This document shows positions 28,578 through 38,546 of a DNA stretch of 64,000 nucleotides, one piece after another. Source of the stretch: an uncultured Alphaproteobacteria bacterium (GTDB lineage Bacteria; Pseudomonadota; Alphaproteobacteria; VGEJ01); assembly GCA_913041535.1 (NCBI GenBank), contig CAJWJK010000002.1, positions 1 to 64,000 of the forward strand, read 5' to 3'. A program made the translations under genes and the position numbers. Position 1 is the stretch's first letter. Each line of letters begins with the position of its first letter. The notes under the pieces are model-generated. The model did no database searches, had not been told where the DNA came from, and was given only the letters and a program-made list of their open reading frames with translations.

Positions 28578-29732
28578 TTAAACATTTGATTTCTGCGCGG
28601 CTTTCTCGAGCTCGCTTTCTGCAAACGAATCAGTGAGCACACTGTTTAGAACTCCTGTTCTTACATCAGTACACAAGAATGCATCACCGATCGATCGGAC
28701 CAGCACAAATGAAAGTTTGCCGTCTACAATCTTCTTGTCTTGTTGCATGTGGTTGATCAAAGCTTTAACCGACCATGAAGGTCGTAAAACCTCTCGAATC
28801 CTAGTGGGCAGCCCAATAGAAGCAAAATGACTTTTCACACGCGCTAGTTCGGATGAGGGGCAGTAGCCGAGTCGCACAGAAAGATCGAATGCGAGAACAA
28901 TTCCAATTGCGACAGCTTCGCCATGCAAAAGTGTTTCATTATGGCCCGACTCAGTTTCTAGCGCGTGGGCAAATGTATGTCCGAGGTTTAGAAGTTGGCG
29001 AGATCCCGATTCGAATACGTCCTGCTCAATAATCTGAGCTTTCGCCCGAACACTCTCAATTACCGCTTCCGTAAGGTGGGCTTTGTTTCCTGAAAGAATT
29101 GTAGTGCCGTGATTTTCCAACCAGTTAAAAAAGGATCGATTTCCTAGAGCTCCGTATTTTACGACTTCAGCATAACCAGCTCGAAGATTCCTAGATCCCA
29201 GCGTGTCAAGAAAATCAGTGTCCGCCAGTACCAGTTTGGGTTGGTGAAAGGTGCCCACTAAATTCTTGCCATGGGGTGTATTAATGCCAGTCTTGCCACC
29301 TATAGCGCTGTCGACCTGAGCAAGGAGAGTGGTCGGCAGATGGATAATTCCTACGCCACGGCGCAGAACACTAGCTGCAAAACCACAAATATCTCCGATA
29401 ACCCCACCGCCGAAGGCAATAATCGTATCATGTCGTTCGATTTTAGATTCTAACAGGTGATTTAATAGCCCCTGCAGCTGTTCGAAACTTTTGGTCTGTT
29501 CGCCCGCCTGGAGAACAATAGTTTGATGTTTGATGTCGTGCTTGTTGAAGGTGGCAGTTAGTTCATCACGATAAAGGTCGGCCACATGGGTGTCCATTAC
29601 TATGGCGGTATGTTTACGATTAAGGAGTGGTGTAACCCAAACGCCGATATCTTTCATCAGTTGGTTGCCGATAACGACGTCATAACTGGCTTGACCCAAT
29701 TTAATCTGCACCGTTGTAGGTTTTTTACTCAC
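28578..29732 (-). CDS. aroB: 3-dehydroquinate synthase
   Basis: AroB catalyses the NAD- and metal-dependent cyclisation of DAHP to 3-dehydroquinate, the second shikimate step. The 384-residue protein has VLQAGEQTKSFEQ, the NAD-binding FGGGVIGDICGFAAS, HLPTTLLAQVDSAIGGKTGIN, the zinc/lysine region RAGYAEVVKYGALG, and the histidine ligands in LLNLGHTFAHALE and LLHGEAVAIG. Translation starts at a GTG at 29732, three bases after the aroK stop, the usual aroKB operon arrangement. Confidence 0.97.
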   Translation of the reverse strand: MSKKPTTVQIKLGQASYDVVIGNQLMKDIGVWVTPLLNRKHTAIVMDTHVADLYRDELTATFNKHDIKHQTIVLQAGEQTKSFEQLQGLLNHLLESKIERHDTIIAFGGGVIGDICGFAASVLRRGVGIIHLPTTLLAQVDSAIGGKTGINTPHGKNLVGTFHQPKLVLADTDFLDTLGSRNLRAGYAEVVKYGALGNRSFFNWLENHGTTILSGNKAHLTEAVIESVRAKAQIIEQDVFESGSRQLLNLGHTFAHALETESGHNETLLHGEAVAIGIVLAFDLSVRLGYCPSSELARVKSHFASIGLPTRIREVLRPSWSVKALINHMQQDKKIVDGKLSFVLVRSIGDAFLCTDVRTGVLNSVLTDSFAESELEKAAQKSNV

Positions 29733-29735
29733 GAT

Positions 29736-30296
29736 TTAGGCTTTACCTGTGGTCAGACTTCGGTATTCCTTAGTTAACATATCGAAGACTTTGTCGACCA
29801 CCCAGGTTTGGGAACGGTCGCTTGTTTTTACTGTCAAGTTAGCCTTGGCATAAATCGGGTATCGCTCATTCATGAGTTGCTGCATTATATTTTGAGGGTT
29901 GCCATGCCTTAGCAGCGGGCGATCACTTGTTACGTGAACTCTATCAAGAAGCGCACGAAGGTTAGCGTGTAACCATACTGATATAGCCTTTGATAAGATG
30001 TGCTTTCTTGTACAAGGATCCAGAAATGCACCACCTCCTGTGGCTAAGACATGCGGAGAATTGTTCAAAAGGCTAATAATGATGCGTCTTTCTTCCTTTC
30101 TGAATGCCTCCTCTCCGTCGTGGGCGAACATTTCCGCAATAGAGGTGCCTGTATGCCGCCTAACTTCATCGTCCGAGTCTACAAAGACCCGTCCGGTGCG
30201 ATTAGCTAGACTTCTCCCGATGGCAGTCTTACCTGAGCCCATGAGACCAACTAAAACTATTGTCTTGTCTGGCAAAATACTATTTCTGTTGGACAT
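29736..30296 (-). CDS. aroK: Shikimate kinase
   Basis: AroK phosphorylates shikimate to shikimate-3-phosphate in the chorismate pathway. The 186-residue protein has the P-loop GLMGSGKTAIG (residues 17-27), the shikimate-binding DSDDEVRRHTGTSIAEMF with EEAFRKEE, the GGGAF motif, and the lid region SDRPLLRHG. It heads an aroK-aroB pair and is divergent from a 46-residue membrane protein gene. Confidence 0.96.
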   Translation of the reverse strand: MSNRNSILPDKTIVLVGLMGSGKTAIGRSLANRTGRVFVDSDDEVRRHTGTSIAEMFAHDGEEAFRKEERRIIISLLNNSPHVLATGGGAFLDPCTRKHILSKAISVWLHANLRALLDRVHVTSDRPLLRHGNPQNIMQQLMNERYPIYAKANLTVKTSDRSQTWVVDKVFDMLTKEYRSLTTGKA

Positions 30297-30436
30297 TGAG
30301 TAAAATGGTTAACGCAACACGTTGCTGCCACGACTGCCAGCGGATAAACTGCCTAATCTTCGCCATATTCGAATCCTAGCATAGGTAATTAAGTCCTGTC
30401 CCAGCACCAACATATAGGAGCTGTTACCTGATATAC

Positions 30437-30577
30437 ATGTCCAAATTGACGACCTACATATTATTTACCTTGTTAGCCGCTATTGTGTGTGGAGCTGTGT
30501 TTCTCCTTTCATGGGATATTCCTGCTCCTACGCGAAGCATTGAGAGGACAATTTCGCATGAATATTTTGATGACTAG
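30437..30577 (+). CDS. Small single-span membrane protein, 46 residues
   Basis: A short frame from ATG 30437 to TAG 30575 encodes a 46-residue protein. It has one hydrophobic helix (about residues 7-24, YILFTLLAAIVCGAVFLL), then a conserved-looking tail SWDIPAPTRSIERTISHEYF. The pattern W-D-I-P-x-P-T-x-x-[IV]-E-[KR]-x-I-x-x-x-x-F is, from memory, found in similarly tiny proteins of other alphaproteobacteria in the aroK/xerD neighbourhood. An AGGAG lies 16 bases upstream, farther than ideal. Function unknown; an inner-membrane or periplasm-anchored role is inferred from the helix. Confidence 0.6.
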   Translation: MSKLTTYILFTLLAAIVCGAVFLLSWDIPAPTRSIERTISHEYFDD

Positions 30578-30762
30578 AAACATACCATGTTTTCTGAAGT
30601 TCGGTGCAAAGCTTAGCCCAAAACAGATATTTTAGTGTTTCTATCGTGTCGATTGTCTTCAATGGCATCAATGCCCGTCCAAGTCATGCAATTGTCTGTG
30701 ATCAAGAGAGTGGTTATAGAGGGCAATAAGTGTCGTGTTCAAGTGGGTGTTTTTCGTGAGAT

Positions 30763-32580
30763 ATGGGTAGATTGTATAAATTCATAGAGACGAGGTCGTT
30801 AGTAGTGCTGAGCATGTTAATGATTGCTCAGATAGCTTGGGCTGACCAGGATGAAGCATCTGGCCCACCAATCGACTTATTTGACGCGCCATCAGGAGAG
30901 TCTTCGCTAAATAGTGAAGAGTTATATCTAGGCGATAGGGACAATGTGTCCGCCGATGGGCAGAATTCTGAACAGGAGATTGTTGTTGATACTCTTGATC
31001 GTGCTGACCCAGCTAGCATTGGTCTTTTATCCTATGATAACGGCGGATTTGGAATTGAGATGTGGTCCGACACGAGCCGTTCGGTGGTTAGAACCCTTCT
31101 CTCTCTTCTTCCAGTAGGCACTTCATCAAGAGTAATGCAAGACCTGGCAAGACGACTTCTGCTTTCAGAAGCTCAAATGCCATCCGATGATGAGAGCATT
31201 AAGGACATACTCCAGATAAGATTTGAAAAATTGGCTGCGGCGGGAGAAACAGATGCTATTTTGCGTCTCGTTCGTATTGTTCCCATCGATGCGATTAGTC
31301 CCACGATTGAACTAATAACTGCTGATGCCCTTTATCTCACGGGAGATTATTCTGGTGCGTGCGCTCGCTCCGAGAACGCTGTTGGACGCAGTGGCGACCC
31401 GTACTGGTTAAAGTCGGTAGCCTTCTGTCGAGCGTTGCATGAGGAAAAGGAAGCAGAAGCATGGCTGGCCGTGGGGCTGCTGCGCGAACTTGACTCGAAT
31501 CGGGATCAAGTATTTAACGCCCTATTTTCTGCTTTGGTTGATGGTCGAGATGTCTCGGTAAAGAGTTTGCCTGAGCCAAGCGGCCTCCACCTAGCAATGT
31601 TGCGTGCCGCAAATATCCCTATTCCTAGTGATGCACTTGAGAATGCATCACCCGCTACACTGAAAAGTATTGCTATTGCCCCTAACGCGTCTGAATCATT
31701 GAGAGTAGATGCCGCTACGCGTGCTGAGGTTTTAGGTGCAATTGATTCCAAATCGGTTCGGAGAATATTTGCCAACGTCGTGTTTAAGCCTGATGCACAT
31801 CGTTCGGTAGAGGCTCTTTACCAACCAGAAGAAGTTTATTCCTTAGATTCTATGGTTGATGCAATCTTTCAGCCAATCACGCCAGCATTATTGTACCAAC
31901 ACGGAGAAGCGCAGACCGATTTAAACGAGCTCACACAATCCTTAAGATTGACACTAGATGTGGGTCGCTATCGCGAGCAGTATAATTCATTCGCGCGCAC
32001 TAATCTTTTGGCAGCGCTGCGTCTTATCCCGCGTTCAGAACCCAAAGACTTAGCTCCGGAGATGGTTAGATCATTGTTGACTGCCGGGGCTACGACGGCA
32101 GCAATGCAATGGTTTGAGTTTTTATCTGAAACTGATGCTGACGTACTCAGGCCCATCATTCATTTCGCTGCATGGCAGGACCAACAGATTCTTGAGGATA
32201 AATCGATTTTGCGTTGGTGGAAAGTGATGTCAAACAGGGAGCAACGCATACAGAAAACCTATGGTGAGACACTCTTCGCTCTTCTACAGGGGCTCGATAT
32301 TGAGGTGCCTGATGAGAAGTGGATTGACTTAATTGCCATGAAATTTCCTAAAAAGGGCACCATGCCTTCCGCGTCTGTTTGGCGAAATTTAACTAGGGCT
32401 GTAGATGATGGTAAGGTAGGAGAAACCGTAGCGTTAGTATTGATCGCGCTTGGTGATGAGGGATTAGCGGAAGTTCATCCGATGGTTCTCAGCAAAGCTG
32501 TTAACGCATTAAACAGAATTGGTTTGACAGCAGAAGCATATGCTCTTGCGTTGGAGGCTGCACTAGCTAAGGGTCTTTAA
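30763..32580 (+). CDS. Secreted helical-repeat protein of unknown function
   Basis: I do not assign this 605-residue protein to a known enzyme family. It starts with a signal peptide (basic MGRLYKFIETR, hydrophobic VVLSMLMIAQIAWA, cleavage likely after AWA near residue 27). The following region to about residue 85 is acidic and of low complexity. The rest is rich in leucine, alanine and glutamate, with a helix-turn-helix rhythm like TPR or other alpha-solenoid repeats (for example LITADALYLTGDYSGACARSE). It ends two bases before xerD, so they are co-transcribed. A long periplasmic helical protein upstream of xerD occurs in related alphaproteobacteria, as I recall. A structural or envelope role is possible but unproven. 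Confidence 0.7.
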   Translation: MGRLYKFIETRSLVVLSMLMIAQIAWADQDEASGPPIDLFDAPSGESSLNSEELYLGDRDNVSADGQNSEQEIVVDTLDRADPASIGLLSYDNGGFGIEMWSDTSRSVVRTLLSLLPVGTSSRVMQDLARRLLLSEAQMPSDDESIKDILQIRFEKLAAAGETDAILRLVRIVPIDAISPTIELITADALYLTGDYSGACARSENAVGRSGDPYWLKSVAFCRALHEEKEAEAWLAVGLLRELDSNRDQVFNALFSALVDGRDVSVKSLPEPSGLHLAMLRAANIPIPSDALENASPATLKSIAIAPNASESLRVDAATRAEVLGAIDSKSVRRIFANVVFKPDAHRSVEALYQPEEVYSLDSMVDAIFQPITPALLYQHGEAQTDLNELTQSLRLTLDVGRYREQYNSFARTNLLAALRLIPRSEPKDLAPEMVRSLLTAGATTAAMQWFEFLSETDADVLRPIIHFAAWQDQQILEDKSILRWWKVMSNREQRIQKTYGETLFALLQGLDIEVPDEKWIDLIAMKFPKKGTMPSASVWRNLTRAVDDGKVGETVALVLIALGDEGLAEVHPMVLSKAVNALNRIGLTAEAYALALEAALAKGL

Positions 32581-32582
32581 CA

Positions 32583-33518
32583 GTGACTAGAGCGGAAAAT
32601 CAACATCTGTTGGAGCTGTTTATTGAAATGCTTTCAGCTGAACGTGGGGTAGCGACTGCTACAATGCAAGCTTATGCGCGCGATTTGTATGGCTTATGCG
32701 CGCACCTTTCTGCCCGCCAAACAGCTATAGAGGCAGCTGAGACGAAGCAACTTCGTGGCTATCTCGCAAGCCTTTCGGAGAAAGGATTATCGTTGTCTAC
32801 GGTGGCTCGTAAGCGTTCATCCATTAAGCAGTTCTATCTTTTCCTAAAAGCAGAACAGATTCGTGAAGATGATCCAGCGTCTGACCTGGTATCGATACGC
32901 GCCAAGAGGAGCTTGCCAAACGTGCTAGGCGAGGTTGAAGTCGATGCATTGCTGGCCGCCGCAAGAAATCGACGAGACGCCAAAGGAACTCGGCTTTTGA
33001 CCATTGTGGAGATGCTTTACGCTACTGGTCTAAGAGTCTCAGAATTACTAGAGCTTCGGATGACGGCTATTGATACTACTATGCAGTTTGTTGCGGTTAA
33101 AGGTAAGGGGGGGCGAGAGAGAGTCATACCGGTTGGCGAGATGGCCCGTATTGCAGTTCAGGACTATTTAGCTGTTAGGCACATTTTCTTGTGTTCAAGC
33201 AAGGATAACATCTGGCTGTTTCCGGGGGGTCGGGCGACAGGACATCTCACTCGTCAGAGATTGGGGCAAATGCTCAAGACGCTTGCTTTGGAGGCCGGTA
33301 TAGATTCATCACGTGTTTCTCCACACGCGCTGAGACATGCTTTTGCAACCCATTTGCTTAATAACGGCGCGGATCTACGGGCTGTGCAAACAATGCTGGG
33401 GCATGCTGACATTGCGACAACGCAGATATATACACACGTGTTAGGAGAGCGCCTCAAGAAACTGGTAAAGGATCATCACCCACTTGCGAGGAGCTCGATG
33501 CTGAGGGACTATCGTTGA
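32583..33518 (+). CDS. xerD: Site-specific tyrosine recombinase XerD
   Basis: XerD acts with XerC at the dif site to resolve chromosome dimers before division. The 311-residue protein has the N-terminal SAM-like core-binding domain (residues 5-95) and the catalytic domain with arginine 151 in ATGLRVSELLEL, lysine 173, histidine 248 and arginine 251 in HALRHAFATHLL, histidine 274 in LGHADIATTQIYTHV and the nucleophile tyrosine 283. Translation starts at GTG 32583, two bases after the previous stop. It is a chromosomal housekeeping recombinase rather than a phage integrase: there is no att-like repeat or adjacent cargo. Confidence 0.95.
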   Translation: MTRAENQHLLELFIEMLSAERGVATATMQAYARDLYGLCAHLSARQTAIEAAETKQLRGYLASLSEKGLSLSTVARKRSSIKQFYLFLKAEQIREDDPASDLVSIRAKRSLPNVLGEVEVDALLAAARNRRDAKGTRLLTIVEMLYATGLRVSELLELRMTAIDTTMQFVAVKGKGGRERVIPVGEMARIAVQDYLAVRHIFLCSSKDNIWLFPGGRATGHLTRQRLGQMLKTLALEAGIDSSRVSPHALRHAFATHLLNNGADLRAVQTMLGHADIATTQIYTHVLGERLKKLVKDHHPLARSSMLRDYR

Positions 33519-33594
33519 CAGAGCTTCGTCCCGTTGTCATTTTCGGTAATTAGTTGTGATGGTTAAATTCAAACAATTAGGGAGCAATTAAGCT

Positions 33595-34599
33595 ATGAGT
33601 TTTAAAATAATCGAACAAGCGCAAGCACGTTTGAACCGTTCGGAACTTGCGGTTCCGGGGAGTTCTCCTCGTTTTTTTGAGCGTGCCGCGAAGTCGGATG
33701 CGGATGTCATTTTCTTAGACCTTGAAGATGCTGTTGCCCCTGATGACAAGCCAAAAGCGCGAAAGAACATCATTAAGGCGCTTAACGAAATAGATTGGGG
33801 CGACAAAACGATGTCTGTTCGTATCAATGGTTTGGACACGCACTACATGTATAGAGATGTGGTTGATGTTGTTGAGCAGGCTGGAGAGCGTTTGGACTTA
33901 ATAATGATTCCTAAGGTTGGAACAGCGGCTGACGTCTACGCGATTGATATGCTGGTAACTCAGATTGAGGACGCAAAAGGGTATAAAAAACGTATTGGAT
34001 TTGAACATATTATTGAAACCGCTCTTGGGATGCAGAATGTGCATGAGATCGCATCAGCTAGTAATAGAAATGAATCCCTTCACTTTGGAGTGGCTGATTA
34101 TGCTGCATCAACACGCGCGCGTACTACTAACATTGGCGGTGTCAATTCGGACTATGCAGTTCTTACAGATCCAGATGAATCGGGTAGCCGAGATATCCAC
34201 TGGGGAGATATGTGGCATTATGCAATTGCGAGAATGGTTGTTGCGGCGCGAGCCAATGGTCTTCGGCCTATCGATGGACCGTTTGGAGATTTTTCGGATC
34301 CGGAGGGTTATAAAGCATCGGGTCGTCGGGCCGCCGCTCTAGGTATAGAGGGTAAGTGGGCCATTCATCCCAGTCAGATCGAACTTGCTAGTGAGATATT
34401 TAGTCCGACAAAGGAGGAAACTACCAAGGCAAAACGTATTATCGCGGCTATGAAACAGGCAGAACGAGAAGGTAAAGGGGCTGTAGCTCTTGATGGCAGA
34501 TTGATTGACATTGCATCTGTGAGACAGGCCGAGGTAATGGTTACCAAGGCAAAGTTAATCTCTGGGCGCAACCGTACGCGTGGTCGAGATTCAAAATAG
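33595..34599 (+). CDS. Malyl-CoA/beta-methylmalyl-CoA lyase-type aldolase (HpcH/HpaI family)
   Basis: This is a CitE/Mcl-like TIM-barrel aldolase that cleaves malyl-CoA to acetyl-CoA and glyoxylate, or beta-methylmalyl-CoA to propionyl-CoA and glyoxylate. The 334-residue protein has ELAVPGSSPRFFERA, the metal-site FLDLEDAVAPDDKPKAR, MSVRINGLDTHYMYRD, the glutamate ligand in GFEHIIETALGMQNVHEIA, and the HFGVADYAASTRART block that fits the Mcl subgroup rather than citrate lyase. Only this gene of the ethylmalonyl-CoA route lies beside it; methylmalonyl-CoA mutase is 11 kb away. The choice among malyl-CoA, methylmalyl-CoA and citramalyl-CoA cannot be fixed from sequence. Confidence 0.85.
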   Translation: MSFKIIEQAQARLNRSELAVPGSSPRFFERAAKSDADVIFLDLEDAVAPDDKPKARKNIIKALNEIDWGDKTMSVRINGLDTHYMYRDVVDVVEQAGERLDLIMIPKVGTAADVYAIDMLVTQIEDAKGYKKRIGFEHIIETALGMQNVHEIASASNRNESLHFGVADYAASTRARTTNIGGVNSDYAVLTDPDESGSRDIHWGDMWHYAIARMVVAARANGLRPIDGPFGDFSDPEGYKASGRRAAALGIEGKWAIHPSQIELASEIFSPTKEETTKAKRIIAAMKQAEREGKGAVALDGRLIDIASVRQAEVMVTKAKLISGRNRTRGRDSK

Positions 34600-34641
34600 C
34601 GTTGGATTTAGTGAATATGATGAAAGGGTCGGCTGCAGCTA

Positions 34642-35595
34642 ATGGACAGTTTTCTTGATTTTGAGAAGGACATCTCTGACCTCAACGGAAAGATCAAGGA
34701 ATTACGGCATCTCGTGAGTAGCGGAGATACAAACGTTGCTGAGGAGTTGGTTCGCTTAGAGGCTAGCGCGGCGCAACTGCTGCGTCAAACTTATGACAAA
34801 CTGACTCCTTGGCAAAAAGCCCAAGTTGCTCGTCATCCGGAACGTCCCCATTTTAGTGACTATGCGAGAGTTCTTCTGTCAGAATTTACGCCTTTGGCTG
34901 GGGACCGTACGTATGCAGAGGATGCTGCTATTTTGGGGGGTCTTGGGCGATTTGAAGGACGAACTGTTGTCGCCATTGGTCACGAGAAGGGGGAAGGAAC
35001 CGAGGGCCGAGTCGATCACAATTTTGGCATGGCTCATCCAGAAGGTTATCGTAAAGCGGTTCGTCTTTTTGAGCTTGCAGATCGATTTGGCATTCCTGTG
35101 CTCACTTTTATTGACACGCCGGGTGCCTATCCTGGCGTTGAGGCTGAGGAACGAGGGCAGGCTGAGGCTATAGCTCGTGCAATAGAGACCTGCTTAGGGA
35201 TTGATGTTCCTGTTATAAGCATCATTATTGGTGAAGGTGGTTCAGGTGGTGCAATTGCACTAGGAGTAGCCGATCGTATTCTAATGCTAGGGTATGCAAT
35301 CTATTCTGTGATATCTCCTGAAGGATGTGCGTCAATTCTTTGGCGGAGCTCAGAGCGGTCCCGTGACGCAGCCGAAATGCTTCGAATGACCTCTCAGGAC
35401 ATGCTCGAATTAGGTATAATTGATGAAGCAGTTGAGGAGCCAATCGGTGGAGCACATCGCTTTCCTGAGGAGACAATCGAATTAGTTGGAAGGTCTATTG
35501 GCCGACATCTTCTAGAGTTGGAAGGAGAAGGTCGCAGCAGTGATCGACGTGTAAAGCGGCGTCAAAAGTTTATAGACATGGGGACTAGTCTTTAG
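34642..35595 (+). CDS. accA: Acetyl-CoA carboxylase carboxyltransferase subunit alpha
   Basis: AccA, with AccD, transfers CO2 from carboxybiotin to acetyl-CoA to make malonyl-CoA for fatty-acid synthesis. The 317-residue protein opens with the family's FLDFEKDISDLNGKI helix and continues through LTPWQKAQVARHPERPHFSDY, the FGMAHPEGYRKAVRL block, LTFIDTPGAYPGVEAEERGQAEAIA, the oxyanion-hole IIGEGGSGGAIALGVADRI and the SVISPEGCASILWR motif. It stands alone on the plus strand after the malyl-CoA lyase-type gene and faces secA. Confidence 0.97.
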   Translation: MDSFLDFEKDISDLNGKIKELRHLVSSGDTNVAEELVRLEASAAQLLRQTYDKLTPWQKAQVARHPERPHFSDYARVLLSEFTPLAGDRTYAEDAAILGGLGRFEGRTVVAIGHEKGEGTEGRVDHNFGMAHPEGYRKAVRLFELADRFGIPVLTFIDTPGAYPGVEAEERGQAEAIARAIETCLGIDVPVISIIIGEGGSGGAIALGVADRILMLGYAIYSVISPEGCASILWRSSERSRDAAEMLRMTSQDMLELGIIDEAVEEPIGGAHRFPEETIELVGRSIGRHLLELEGEGRSSDRRVKRRQKFIDMGTSL

Positions 35596-35683
35596 GCTAA
35601 CGCGAACCAATACCGTCTAAAAATACTTTCTTCACCCCTGTTTAAACATCAGTAATCATGGTGCCGCACGGCAAACCCTGAAA

Positions 35684-38392
35684 TTACCCACTTTTGCCGT
35701 GACATTGCTTGTATTTCTTCCCCGAGTCACAAGGGCATGGTGCATTTCGGGGCACCTTACCCCAAGTTGACGGGTTGCCAGGGTCCAACGCTTGCGAGGT
35801 GCGTCTTGGCGGAGGGTGTGGCTTTGGCTGGGTTTCCTCTGGTTTCGCATCAAAAGGGTTCACACGCGACTCGACGATATTACCGCTAGTAGGCTGACGA
35901 ATTTTTGGTTCTTCATCTAGACGAAGTTGCACGTGACACAATGCCGTTGTCACTTGTTCTCGTAGGGACGAGAGCATAGCTTCAAACATTGAAAATGCCT
36001 CGCCTTGATATTCCCGTAACGGGTCGCGCTGACCGTAAGCACGAAGACCTATTCCGGATCGCAGGTGATCAAGTTGAAGCAAGTGATCTTTCCAGTGTTG
36101 GTCAAGAAGTTGAAGCAGCAGCGTTTTTTCGACCATGCGCATTACTTCAGGACCGTAGTTAGCAACTTTTTCCGCTATGGCGCGGTCGCTAGCATTAATA
36201 ACGCGCTGGCGGACCTCCTCGTCAGCAATACCTTCTTCTTTCGCCCACTGGCTAATTGGCAACTCGAGACCCAAAATGCGATTAATTTCCGCACGTAATC
36301 CATCGGCGTCCCACTGTTCGGGGTAGGCTTTCTCTGGCATGTGTCGGGAAACCGTTTCATCAAGTATTTCGTGCCGCATATCTGCTACGGTTTCCGAAAC
36401 ATCTTCTACACTCATCAACTCAATGCGCTGGGAATAAATCACTTTACGCTGATCGTTCATTACGTTGTCAAACTTTAGGAGATTCTTACGAACATCGAAA
36501 TTTCGAGCTTCAACTTTGGATTGGGCTTTTTCGATTGCCTTGTTTATCCACGTATGAATTATTGCCTCTCCCTCCTGCAGACCTAACTTGCGCAACATGG
36601 TATCCATACGTTTCGAACCAAAAATGCGCATCAAATCATCCTCGAGGGAAAGGAAGAACTTGGATGCTCCAGGATCACCTTGGCGACCTGAACGTCCACG
36701 GAGCTGGTTGTCAATGCGTCGACTTTCGTGACGCTCCGTACCGATAATGTAGAGGCCGCCAGCCTCAATGACCTGCTTCTTCTCCTCTTTCACTTCGGCT
36801 TCAATCTTGCTTTGTGCATCTTTTAGGATAGCTGGATCGGTAATTTTGTTTAGTTCATCTAGACTCCGCATTTCCGCGTTACCACCAAGCTGTATATCGG
36901 TTCCGCGCCCAGCCATATTAGTGGCTATGGTAACTGCCCCAAGGCGGCCAGCCTGTGCGATGATGAGAGCTTCTTCTTCGTGGTATCGGGCATTAAGAAC
37001 ATTGTGCGGAATCTTTTCCTCTTTTAGGAGGGAAGCTAATTCTTCAGATTTTTCGATGCTAACCGTACCGACCAGGACAGGCTGTCCTCGAGTACGACAT
37101 TCGCGGATTTCTGAAAGGATTGCCTTATGCTTTTCACCAGAGGTTCTGTAGACTTGATCATCATTGTCCAAACGGATCATTGGGAGGTTTGTGGGAATCT
37201 CTGCAACGGCCAGGCCATAAATGTCGGCAAATTCAGAGGCTTCGGTTGCGGCAGTTCCTGTCATACCCGCAAGTTTTGGGTAAAGTCTGAAGAAGTTCTG
37301 AAAAGTAATTGACGCAAGTGTTTGATTTTCGTTTTGAATTGTGACGTTTTCCTTGGCCTCGAGAGCTTGGTGCAAACCTTCTGAGTAACGTCTGCCTTCC
37401 ATCATTCGGCCCGTAAATTCATCGATGATGATTATCTTGTCATTTTTTACGAGGTAGTCGACGTCACTGGAAAACATTAGATGTGCGCGTAGAGCTTGGT
37501 TGACATGATGCACTAACGAAACATTGTCGACGTCATATAGACTGTCACTAGTCATCAATTGTGCTTCACGAAGGCGCTTTTCGATTCGCTCAACACCAAT
37601 ATCCGTAAGTGTTACGGTTCGGCTCTTCTCGTCCTTTTCGTACTCATTTTCATTGAGGCTCGGAATAAATTCATTAACGCTCTTGTAGAGTTCTGATTTA
37701 TCTTCTGTGGGGCCTGAAATGATGAGAGGTGTTCGTGCTTCGTCCACGAGAATGGAATCTACCTCGTCGACAATTGCATAGTTGAATGGTCGCTGTACCA
37801 TGGCGTCAAGTCGGAACTTCATATTATCTCTTAAATAGTCGAAACCGAGCTCGTTGTTTGTTCCGTAGGTGACGTCCTTGCTATATGCCTCGCGGCGATG
37901 ATCATCACTGAGGCCATGAACGATGCAGGCTGCTTCAAGGCCAAGAAAATTATATATGGCACTCATCCATTTGGCATCACGTTGGGCTAAGTAATCGTTA
38001 ACCGTAACGACATGGACACCTGTGCCTTGGAGAGCATTTAGGTAAACGGGCAAGGTTGCCGCGAGCGTCTTACCTTCTCCCGTTTTCATTTCTGCAATAT
38101 TCCCTTGATGAAGCACCAAACCGCCTACAATCTGGGCGTTGAAATGGCGCTGACCAAGAGTGCGCTTTCCAGCTTCACGCACACAGGAGAAAGCTTCAGG
38201 AAGTATGTTGTCGAGGGATTCACCATTTCCAAGTCGATCTCGAAACTCGTCGGTTCGTGCCATGATTTGATCGTTTGTGAGACGTTCTATATCTGGTTCT
38301 AAATTATTGATGGTTTGCAGCGTTCTCTCCATACCTTTGAGAAGCCGCTGGTTGGCTGTGCCGAATATGCGTTTGGTGATCTTATCCAACAT
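35684..38392 (-). CDS. secA: Preprotein translocase ATPase SecA
   Basis: SecA is the motor of the general secretion pathway, pushing preproteins through SecYEG. The 902-residue protein has the normal length and domain order: nucleotide-binding fold 1 with MKTGEGKT (about residues 102-109) and the [13 protein letters not shown] Walker B, the preprotein cross-linking domain, nucleotide-binding fold 2 with [15 protein letters not shown], the helical scaffold and wing, and a C-terminal linker. The linker ends in the metal-binding [17 protein letters not shown] tail that contacts SecB. It is divergent from argJ, a common alphaproteobacterial neighbour. The PpiC-type isomerase gene often found between secA and argJ is not present. 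Confidence 0.98.
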   Translation of the reverse strand: MLDKITKRIFGTANQRLLKGMERTLQTINNLEPDIERLTNDQIMARTDEFRDRLGNGESLDNILPEAFSCVREAGKRTLGQRHFNAQIVGGLVLHQGNIAEMKTGEGKTLAATLPVYLNALQGTGVHVVTVNDYLAQRDAKWMSAIYNFLGLEAACIVHGLSDDHRREAYSKDVTYGTNNELGFDYLRDNMKFRLDAMVQRPFNYAIVDEVDSILVDEARTPLIISGPTEDKSELYKSVNEFIPSLNENEYEKDEKSRTVTLTDIGVERIEKRLREAQLMTSDSLYDVDNVSLVHHVNQALRAHLMFSSDVDYLVKNDKIIIIDEFTGRMMEGRRYSEGLHQALEAKENVTIQNENQTLASITFQNFFRLYPKLAGMTGTAATEASEFADIYGLAVAEIPTNLPMIRLDNDDQVYRTSGEKHKAILSEIRECRTRGQPVLVGTVSIEKSEELASLLKEEKIPHNVLNARYHEEEALIIAQAGRLGAVTIATNMAGRGTDIQLGGNAEMRSLDELNKITDPAILKDAQSKIEAEVKEEKKQVIEAGGLYIIGTERHESRRIDNQLRGRSGRQGDPGASKFFLSLEDDLMRIFGSKRMDTMLRKLGLQEGEAIIHTWINKAIEKAQSKVEARNFDVRKNLLKFDNVMNDQRKVIYSQRIELMSVEDVSETVADMRHEILDETVSRHMPEKAYPEQWDADGLRAEINRILGLELPISQWAKEEGIADEEVRQRVINASDRAIAEKVANYGPEVMRMVEKTLLLQLLDQHWKDHLLQLDHLRSGIGLRAYGQRDPLREYQGEAFSMFEAMLSSLREQVTTALCHVQLRLDEEPKIRQPTSGNIVESRVNPFDAKPEETQPKPHPPPRRTSQALDPGNPSTWGKVPRNAPCPCDSGKKYKQCHGKSG

Positions 38393-38546
38393 TTGAAACA
38401 GCTAACTCATGATTTATTGATTCAGATAACTCGATGTAGGCTGCTGTGGCGGTTCTGTCAACGCGCCCTTAAGCTGGTATGTGGTTGAGGCCTTATCTGT
38501 GTGGCGTGTAACATCTGTAGGTTCCTATTCTTAAAGAGTGATAACT

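Noticed and set aside
32583-33518. Tyrosine recombinase as a sign of a mobile element
   Set aside because: Sequence and context fit chromosomal XerD, with no att repeats, cargo genes or nearby tRNA.
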